Origin: Ipomoea triloba
Lineage: Eukaryota > Streptophyta > Magnoliopsida > Solanales > Convolvulaceae
DNA: 64,000 nt
Direction: 5' to 3'
NCBI RefSeq assembly: GCF_003576645.1
Contig: NC_044922.1
Span: forward strand, 18,656,699-18,720,698
Shown here: positions 56,546-64,000 of the stretch, one piece after another
How positions within the stretch are numbered: position 1 is the first letter of the stretch
How the letters are laid out: every line of letters begins with the position of its first letter
Translations under genes and position numbers: made by a program
Notes under the pieces: generated by a model
What the model saw: only the letters and a program-made list of their open reading frames with translations
Database searches by the model: none
What the model was told of the DNA's origin: nothing

Positions 56546-56797
56546 TTTGTCAATTGTTATTTTATTTTTCATAATCTTAAAATTTACATAATTCAAATTG
56601 TTATTTAATATGAATTATTTTATTTCAAATTTCTAAAATAATTTACATAATTTTAATATTAGTTTTGTTATTTTTAATATTTTACAGTAAATTTATATAC
56701 TGATAGAAGAGATTATTTTTGGAAAGAATATATTTGTATTTTCCTAGACCGTACCCTTCCTTCATGTCTAGCTGTCTACCATCAACTATATCTCTGG

Positions 56798-56882
56798 TCC
56801 TTGTGGTCTAGTGGCGCCCGGTTGTATTCCTATATGGGATGCAGGAAGGGGTGGGTTCGAGTATCAGCAGCACTAAAATAAA
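56798..56882 (+). mobile_element. tRNA-derived SINE, copy 2
   Basis: CCTTGTGGTCTAGTGGCGCC (box A-like) and GGGTTCGAGTATC (box B-like), same order and spacing as the copy at 41184. Followed by a short A-rich tail (AAAATAAAAA). Confidence 0.65.
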
Positions 56883-57052
56883 AATGTATTTGGAAATTGA
56901 AATACCCATACTAAGAGTAGTGGATGGAAATGTGCATCCACTCTCACCACCTTCTGATCTTCTTCGTAATTAAAATTTTTTAATAATAATTATTGTTATT
57001 TTTTGGCCGTTGCCATTGACCATTCATTTCAGAGTGGCTGCCGGTTAGACAG

Positions 57053-57560
57053 TGAGACGGTACTGAAAAGGAAGAGGATTAATTTTGAGACAGCTTCATT
57101 TTTAGTTGGGAAAAACTGGGAAGAAGAGGCGGTGGGGTTGGAGGGCTCGTCGTGAGTGACGGCAAGGGCGGCGGCTGAGGCGGAAGGACTACAGAAGAAG
57201 ATAGAGAACGGGAATTGCGATTTGGGGAAGAATCTGATGGTTGATCGAAGCATTTGGCGAATAAGATTTTGTGTTTGAAATTTTGTATGGCAATGAGCAT
57301 AGTATTTGAATAAAACGGATCAGAGGCACGGAGATAATGTGAATTCGAACTGACCTGCAGGCTGCTGAAACAGAAGTACAACAATCAAATTAGCAGAATT
57401 TGTGTTATTCTGGCGGGGAACGGTGAGGGAATCGCCGGTGTCTGAGTTCAAGCTGGGTTTAGGGTTTTAGAAGGGGTTTAGAGAAAGTCATTAGTCATTA
57501 CAACATCACTTGACACTTCTTCAGTCGGTTTAGAAAACGGTCAAAACCGTCAAAACACTA
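57053..57560 (-). pseudogene. Copied 5' end and promoter of the second PPR gene
   Basis: Minus-strand frame begins MLRSTIRFFPKSQFPFSIFF and follows the PPR gene's N-terminus with few substitutions for about 66 codons, to FLFSTVS, then breaks off at 57053 into unrelated sequence. Promoter, telo-box and flank up to the poly-T run are included (compare 20828-21360). It lacks all PPR repeats, so it is a gene fragment. It lacks TCCTCGCCGCCGACGAAGAC present at 21220-21239. Confidence 0.9.
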
Positions 57561-57608
57561 TTTTCCTTTTTTTTTTTTTTGTTTCCAATAAGGATTATAA
57601 TAAACTAA

Positions 57609-58859
57609 GGGGTGTTTTCAATCATGACTTTTGTAGATTTTTAAAAACTTTTAAAATGATAGATTTTAATAAATTTTTATTGACTTTCATAGAATCGTTC
57701 AAAACTTTTTAAAACTTTGTAAGACTCTATAAAAGTCTGTATAAAAAACTTGCATAAACTTGTATCAACTTTTTTATTTTAAAAAGTCCACAAAAGTCAT
57801 TAAATTTCTAAATTGAATACATCCTTACAAACTTTCATAAGCAATTCATAACAATATTAAACACTAAAATTTATAGTTATAGAATTGTTCAAATAAAATA
57901 TTTACAAATATAATTACTTTTTCTTGAGAAATTAATATTTAAAAAATATATAATTACTAGTTGCATAAAAGAAAAAAATTAATAATATATATATAAATTA
58001 TATTTGATATACTGCTAGGTATCAAGCAAAGACCAATTATTTGCAATAACAATATGGGACTGCTAACAACAACAAGGTACTTCTCTTTGTAGCCTCAAAT
58101 TGCTATTGCGAACAATAGTTCACTATTCGTAATAACATGTTGTTAAAAAGAAAAAAGAAAAAATATATTACGAATACACATGAATATTATGAAACATATA
58201 GTAAAAGTTGACGGTGACAGATAAAAAAAATTACTCTCTTCATGTATTTAGGAGAAAAAGTTTAGAAGTTAGGGATAAAAAGTTCATAGAAAAAAAAATC
58301 AAAATATACAAGCAACAATGAAATAAAAATAATATTATTTTGAATTTTTAGAGGAAGATTGTAAAGTTTAGGAGAGAGAAAAAATTGGTAGAGTTTAGGT
58401 ATATGTAGAAAATATAAGATAATGAAAGAAAAAATAATTTATTGAATTTAGGTATAAGGTTTATAAAGTTTAAAATTTTAAATAAGGAGAACAAAAATAG
58501 AGTTTAAATAGAGAGAGAGAGAGAGAGAGAGAGAACCTTCAGTATTGGTAGAAAGAAAATTTTGAAATCTTGGGGTTGGGGGTTAGATTTCAACTATTTA
58601 TATTTGAGAAGAAAAAGTATATAAAAGTCTACAGATGTTCTAAAATTAAAAAGTCCTTACAAATTCATAATTTTTTGAATACCACATGACTTTTAAAGAA
58701 TTGAATACCACATGACTTTTAAAAACTCTTTAAAAATCTTGATCGAATACCACATGACTTTTAAATACTCTTTAAAAGTTTGAATTGAATACCTCCAAAC
58801 TTTTAAAGTTCATAAAAGTCTTTAAAATTATATAAAAGTCATGATTGAATACACTCCCC
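57609..58859. mobile_element. PIF/Harbinger-like non-autonomous element, TSD TAA
   Basis: Ends GGGGTGTTTTCAATCATGAC and GTCATGATTGAATACACTCC (plus CC) are inverted repeats, and TAA flanks both (57606-57608, 58860-58862). 1251 bp, no transposase; internal degenerate repeats of CATGACTTTTAAA and a (GA)n tract at 58510-58534. The parallel locus at about 24960-24990 shows the site without it. Confidence 0.85.
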
Positions 58860-59089
58860 TAAGCCCTCAAATTAGATATTAAAATGCAATTAGACGATTG
58901 AATTAAAAAAATATTTAATTAAATTCTTAAACTTATTAAAATTGTGCAAATAACGTATTTAAGGGTTTACAAAAAGGTAATCTGTCAATTTTGCTTGCAT
59001 GACATTCAACGTGACATGTCATTCAAAAATATAAAATTAAAATTGAAAAGAAAATATTTTTTAAAAGAATTGTTGGCTATAGAGATGCC

Positions 59090-59342
59090 ACTAGTTTCTT
59101 CGTCCATGCTTGGATGGAGACTCCTTAATGAAAACAATCGCCTCTGGATTGAAGTCATGAAGGCTAAATACACGCAACCTAAGAAAGGAGTGAAAATCCT
59201 CACTCTCAAGCAAGGCAACTCGAATGCGTGGAGGAGCATCACGATAGAAAGGCCCGTTCAGAATGGCTTTAGATTTACTATTAAGATTGGAAGGGATACT
59301 AGTATTTGGAGTGGACTTGGAAGAAAGATGTTCGAAATATAG
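59090..59342 (+). pseudogene. LINE reverse-transcriptase C-terminal fragment
   Basis: Reads LGWRLLNENNRLWIEVMKAK, YTQPKKG, SNAWRSITIERPVQNGFRF and IGRDTSIWSGLG, the region between the reverse transcriptase and RNase H of plant LINEs. Only about 80 codons are kept; both ends are truncated. Confidence 0.8.
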
Positions 59343-59509
59343 AAATCTAATCTGATGTTAGGAATGTGATAAGTAGATCCAGGAGATATCAGAGCTGATC
59401 TGAGAGGACTCATCCGAGCTTAAATTGAGGATGCGGCTTGGTGGATGTGTAGGGAATGGAGAATATCGCTATGTTAGTGAGGTTTACTTGGAGCAAAATA
59501 AGGTGGCAC

Positions 59510-61090
59510 AAGTTCTTGCCACTTTTGGAGCTCCCCAGTTGGCAGATTGAACTAATCACGACACCTGCCCTGATATGCATGTAAAGTGCATTTATCTTGA
59601 GTGTATTTCTGTATATCATCGGATGTATTTTATAATTATGCAAGATACACTTTCAAATTTTGAAGTATTTACAAAAATGTTACTACATTCTTTTTTTCTT
59701 ATTTTAAATGTATGTTATCTTGGATAAACAGCTTTTTTTTTTTTTTAAATCAAAGGAATACCTTATATCAAAACCAATTGCGAAATACAACTAGGTGGGG
59801 TAGACTCGCACACCCTAAGGACAGAGGAAGAATCAGTTGTCCGTGCTAACACATGAGCCACATGATTCGTTGACCTATTGACATGACGAACCAAACCGTT
59901 CCGAATGTCACAAGCAATCAAACAACACTACTTAGTAACTAAACCAACAATAGAAAAATCTTGTCTAACAGAATTAAAATTTGAACAAAAATTTAGACAG
60001 TTTGATTCCATAAAAGTTCTATTCTCCGGACGCGACTTGATCGATGAAAGCGCCTCCTTCACAGCCAAAGCTTATGCTAGATAGGGATCCTGAGAACAAT
60101 GCAGTTGCCCACTTAGCGCCGCCACAGAGAGACCCTCATGGTCACGAAGAACCGCACCAAAGGTCGCACTAGTGGAATGGATAGCAGCATCGACATTACA
60201 TTTCAAGAAACCAAGGGTACGTGGTTCCCAATCCTTACTCCGACATTACATTACATCGACATTACAGTGCCTTCTTTTCTTGAACTAAACATTATGTCAA
60301 AGCTCTGGCCAAACAATACCTGTACAGCTCCACCTTACTTTCTTCCTTGTCTTTCAGCACACTAAGGTAAACAGACAAGTAAAAATACAATAAATACCAG
60401 CACAGCAACATTTTCTTTCCATATTAAACTTGTCAGTTGTCATTATATCTCATTATTTAAATATTGACATGTTCCCTTTTTTTATTTATCATGATTAACA
60501 GTACAAGGTAAACACACAATTAATCCAAAGAATAGAAATTTTAACATCAAACTGATTCAGACAAATAGCTAAAGACAGCAAATATTTACTTAATACAAAA
60601 CAAGAACTAAATAAATTAAAGGAAAAGCAAAGAATCAAAACATTATATCCAAAATTAAGCAAAACCCAGATGGGAACTAACCTCAAACACTGCAAAATCA
60701 AAATCAGCTTCGATTTTGGGCCATTTTCATCTTTAACTTCAGGACAAGTTCTAAAGAATCAGAATGGTCAACAATATTACTGGCATAGTACAAAAACAAT
60801 AGAATAGCATAAAACAATGCTACATATATTACTTCATCAGAAGTTACATCTATAGAGTATACCAGTAGGCCATCTAGAGTGTGTCTCATTGTGTTCAAGC
60901 ATACCATCATGTCTTTGCAGAGGCCTTTCAATCTGTGAAAACAATTAGTATGGTAAGAAACAATGGAAAGACAGGTTTCGGTGTAAATAAAAAAGAAACT
61001 CTAGATTAGCATCAAAATGGCTGGCTTTAGCTATAAAAATTCAAAATCCACCACAGAAATTCAACCAAAAAAAAAAACAGAAGAAGAAGA
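59510..61090. repeat. Third, diverged copy of the 1.79-kb segment
   Basis: Follows 43755-45318 with scattered substitutions and indels (for example ACTTAGCGCC versus AGTTAGCGCC; an added TATGTCAAAGCTCTGG). Confidence 0.9.
59764..60211 (-). pseudogene. LINE RNase H domain remnant, copy 3
   Basis: Same order of motifs and the same stop at the catalytic Glu as copies 1-2, so the lesions predate the duplication. Confidence 0.78.
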
Positions 61091-61198
61091 AGAAAAGAAA
61101 ACAATATGTTTCGTTGATATTAGGCAGACCTTACTACTACAGTCCTATAAAATGTTTGTAATGAGCATAGATGGTAGAATATGTTACAGAATACCAAC

Positions 61199-61331
61199 CT
61201 CCATTTCTGAAGTCTCCAGGAGAGTCTTAGCCCACATATATATCATTATAACTCATCGAAGGTCTAGAAACAACATTTTCCTCATCAACATCATGGGCAT
61301 CCGTACCAGCACCAGCAAGAAATTCATTAAC
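61199..61331 (-). pseudogene. Second copy of the gene-fragment exon at 47228
   Basis: Same peptide and same 4-nt insertion as the 47228 copy. Here the acceptor AG is also lost (CATATG in place of CATAG). Confidence 0.35.
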
Positions 61332-61569
61332 ATATGGGGTTGGAAGGTTAAAAGAATTTACATGAAAAACATATAGGAAGGTGTTATTCACTATTCACTA
61401 ACCTTTTTCTTAAGAATTTAGGGCTTAATGAAATTATGATTTAGGGATAAATGGAATTAGGAATTTAGGGATTAGGGTTTAAAATAAGAAAAGAGAGCAG
61501 AGAATACGGTTTTTTTAGCTAGCTTATATATATGTAAAGGTATTTCTGACCACTAAAGAAAGAATATTA

Positions 61570-61826
61570 CTCCCTCCGTCCCATTTTGGTTGTCTGGTTC
61601 GTTTAACGAGACTTGACTGGAGTTATTTTTAATCCAATTTTTCATAATATTAAATTTAAAATTAATATATAAAATTTATATATTTAGAAACTACATTAAA
61701 AGTACTATTAAACACCAAAAATTAAATTTAAAAATAATAAAAAATTACTAAAGAAAATAAACAATGAAGAAAGAGTTGGTTTGACCAATGAATAGTAAAT
61801 AGGACAGGTAAAATGGGACAGAGGAG
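61570..61826. mobile_element. Stowaway MITE, copy C
   Basis: CTCCCTCCGTCCCATTTTGG and AAAATGGGACAGAGGAG with TA flanks, 257 bp. Present in the third unit only; the second unit lacks it. Confidence 0.88.
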
Positions 61827-62552
61827 TAGTAGTTATAAAGGTGGTCGGAAAAAAGAATATCAATTTAAAAAATTCCAATGGTAAAAAATTCTAACCACTT
61901 TTAATTAGTGGTCAGAAATATCGACCACAAAATTGAAGGTGATAAAAAAATTAGACGATTTTCGATTAACTAAACTTTTTGACAAAAAATTAGAAAAATG
62001 TTACTTTTTCCGGCTATTTTTGTGAGTGGTCGGAATTTAAGCATTTTCTAATCGTGTTTATGGGGTTCATGAAGATGGATGGAGGAATCCATCCCCTCGT
62101 GGATGGAAAGCCTTGTTTGTTCTTATGTATTTTAAACAAACAACAATATCATTATCTGCAAATTAAAGAATGGAACCGTAAACCAACAAAATAATACAAC
62201 ACAATTATATGATGGATGTGCTAATATAAGGAGGTGAGGTTCCATTACATGCATACCCCAAAGGCATTGGAAAATTGTAGTATACGGCCGGAACCCTAGC
62301 CCAGCTGAAGCAAAATCTGGAAACTATCATCTTCAGAACCTGCGTGCCTACATTATGGAATTAATGTGTACAATATAACAGTTAATATATATGCCCTTAT
62401 ATTTAACATCCATTTAACATAATAAATCTTAATAGAGGCTATATGTGATGAAAATTGAAAATCAAAATACTTGTTTTGATCAAATTGAAAGTCAAAAACT
62501 AAAATGAGTATCGGTCCAATAGTTAGAGGATCATGTGTGGTATTAACTCCTA

Positions 62553-63512
62553 GGCAAAAACTTGTGTGAGACCGTCTCACCATGAGACGGGTCGGGTCGG
62601 GTCGGATCAAGATTCAAAGATGCACAAATGTCATACTTATATGTTCAAATGTAATACTAATCACAATGTTGCAAAAATCCCGACTAGGTGCTGATTAATC
62701 CCCGCCTAGGCGCTAGGCACTGGTCGACCGCCTAGCGTATCACATTAAATGGTGGTCTAGGCGGCTAGCCGACTAGGCAACCGCCTAGGCCGCCTAACCA
62801 CCGCCTAAGCCGCTTAGGCGCTGACCGCCTAGGCGCCAACTAGACCTCATAGGCACCGACTAGGCCGTATAGTCAGCCAATTAACTATTGTTTTTTTTAA
62901 TGAGTTATTTCACTCAAAATAACATCGTTCTGAGCGAAATAAACCTAAATTGTACAAACTCTAGCTATTTTTTAGGATAATATTTAATACTTTAGTATTA
63001 ACTATTAAAGTATTATATAATTTATAATTATTAGTCTTTAAAAAATTAAAAATACTTAAACAAATTTTAAAAAATAGAAAAATAAAATAAAAAATTACAC
63101 TAGCGCCTAGGCGCTGATTAATCCCCGCCTAGGCGTCCTAAGCGCTAGGCGCTCCCCGAGCGCCCGAGGAGCGCCTAGCGATTTTTTCAACCATGACTAA
63201 TCATAAATAAAAAATTTTTTACTTATAAGGGTAAATGTAATACTTTTAAGGGAAAATATAATACTTTTACATTTCGATTTAAAAGTATTACATTTTTCCT
63301 CAAAAGTATTATATTTGCCCTTATAAGTAAGGGGCACTTGTCAACATTACTTATTATGAAAAATGTATTACTTTTTCTCTTATAAGTAACAAAAATTGTA
63401 TTCTTGATTAGTGTTATATTTGAGCATATAAGTATGACATTTGCATGGTGCTTTGACCCGACCCGACCCGTCTCACAAATAAGGATCTGTGAGACGGTCT
63501 CACACAAGTGTT
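62553..63512. mobile_element. Inverted-repeat element with GAGACGGTCTCAC ends
   Basis: Left end ACTTGTGTGAGACCGTCTCA and right end TGAGACGGTCTCACACAAGT are inverted repeats, followed inward by GGGTCGGGTCGGGTCGG and its complement. The empty site is seen in the second unit (AACTCCTATTATTAC at about 48370), which suggests a TA target. About 960 bp including the inner element; no transposase. Confidence 0.85.
62664..63195. mobile_element. hAT-type MITE with 8-bp TSD, nested
   Basis: ACTAATCA occurs at 62656-62663 and 63196-63203. Ends CAATGTTGCAAAAATCCCGA and CGATTTTTTCAACCATG are imperfect inverted repeats. Subterminal GCGCCTAGGCG words are dense at both ends. 532 bp, inside the element at 62553-63512. 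Confidence 0.88.
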
Positions 63513-63877
63513 TATTACTACCTACCTACTATACAATCATTATTGTGTGGACCATACTATCAAAGAATATACATTCAGAACACAAATAATGTACTTTTAA
63601 TATATTAAAAATTTACATAGTATTCAAAGAAAGTACATTATTCGTGTACTGAATGTACATTATACACAGTACACGAATAATGTACTTTTAGTATATTAAA
63701 AATGTAATTTTTTTTATGATCCATACAGTACTGTGTGGACAATAATTTGCCTCTACCATAATATAAACATGCAGACAAAATTAAATGAGTAGAACATAGA
63801 ACATATATACATAACTTACTTTTCAATATAATTGATCGAATTGAAGGAATCCTCAAAGTAGCTGTATGTACTAATGT

Positions 63878-64000
63878 TCATCTTCCTTCTTCATCCCAAC
63901 AAAAACACTTACGGATAAACTCCCAAAGAATGCTGCTGCTGCTGTTACATCTTCTCCTGCTCCAACCATTCTGCTCTTCTTCTATATATCATTAATCTAT
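63878..64000 (-). pseudogene. 3' end of a third TNL gene (TNL3), cut by the window
   Basis: Minus strand reads GWSRRRCNSSSSILWEFIRK and CFCWDEEGR-stop, the C-terminus of TNL1 with a few changes. Just upstream (63984-63987) there are four extra bases (TATA) relative to TNL1 and TNL2, which would shift the frame. The rest of the gene is outside the window, so pseudogene status is provisional. Confidence 0.6.

Larger units (their letters stand above)
53930..57049. other. Gene-free stretch upstream of TNL2
   Basis: 54417-54560 matches the promoter side of TNL1 (39285-39420), and 54075-54115 repeats its start, so about 340 bp was inserted or duplicated there. Then AT-rich sequence, a 163-bp-period direct repeat (56221 and 56384, GATTGCAAATCTTA... 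GGGGTGGTGGGCC), a trinucleotide tract (56456-56545) and a SINE (56798). No gene seen. Confidence 0.5.
61827..63877. other. Downstream segment of TNL3 with nested insertions
   Basis: Sequence after 62050 parallels 47860-48777 but is interrupted by the two nested elements listed separately. No gene. Confidence 0.5.

Noticed and set aside
62690..62880. GCGCCTAGGCG-rich stretch as a CpG-island promoter
   Set aside because: The words are subterminal inverted repeats of the hAT MITE with a clear 8-bp target duplication.

Overview
The window is nuclear DNA of a eudicot plant. Intron-rich genes with GT-AG borders, PPR proteins, a plant U-box E3 ligase, TIR-NBS-LRR (TNL) resistance genes, LTR/Copia elements, Helitrons and abundant MITEs all point that way. 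TNLs exclude a monocot. The repeat vocabulary (TA-flanked CTCCCTCCGTCCC Stowaways, ACGGAGTA motifs) would suit an asterid such as Convolvulaceae, but that is only a guess.

Layout. (1) 1-21.3 kb is gene-rich. It holds the 3' end of a DYW-type PPR gene (+), a SAM-domain/peroxiredoxin-like-2 fusion gene (-, 4 exons), a PUB43/44-type U-box/ARM ubiquitin ligase (-, 5 coding exons if the micro-exon is counted), a truncated Copia element (-), an AVT6-type amino acid transporter (+, 5 exons, Stowaway MITE in intron 2) and a long mitochondrial-type PPR gene (-, 2 exons). (2) 21.4-31.2 kb is transposon territory: a Copia element with both LTRs, a 5-bp TSD and a deleted RT/RNase H; a CACTA-like end rich in hairpins; and a Tourist-like element split by a 3.05-kb Helitron that carries two decayed RPA1-like OB-fold fragments. 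(3) 31.2-64 kb is a tandem TNL cluster, all genes on the minus strand. TNL1 (32968-39201) is intact at about 1228 aa. TNL2 (48778-53929) is a pseudogene with a 1-nt frameshift, a lost splice donor and an LRR deletion. TNL3 enters at the right edge and also looks frameshifted. Between them lie repeated downstream segments with LINE RNase H remnants, gene fragments, SINEs and nested MITEs.

Two structural points matter to a user. A single N at 45326 separates two copies of a 1.79-kb segment that look identical, which is probably an unmerged assembly overlap. A roughly 500-bp copy of the 5' end of the second PPR gene, with its flank, sits at 57.05-59.1 kb. The two copies carry different later transposons (Copia in one, a PIF/Harbinger-like element in the other), so each shows the other's empty site.

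The genes do not form a pathway. The housekeeping genes (organelle RNA editing/processing, redox, ubiquitination, amino acid transport) are independent neighbours of an expanding and decaying immune-receptor cluster.
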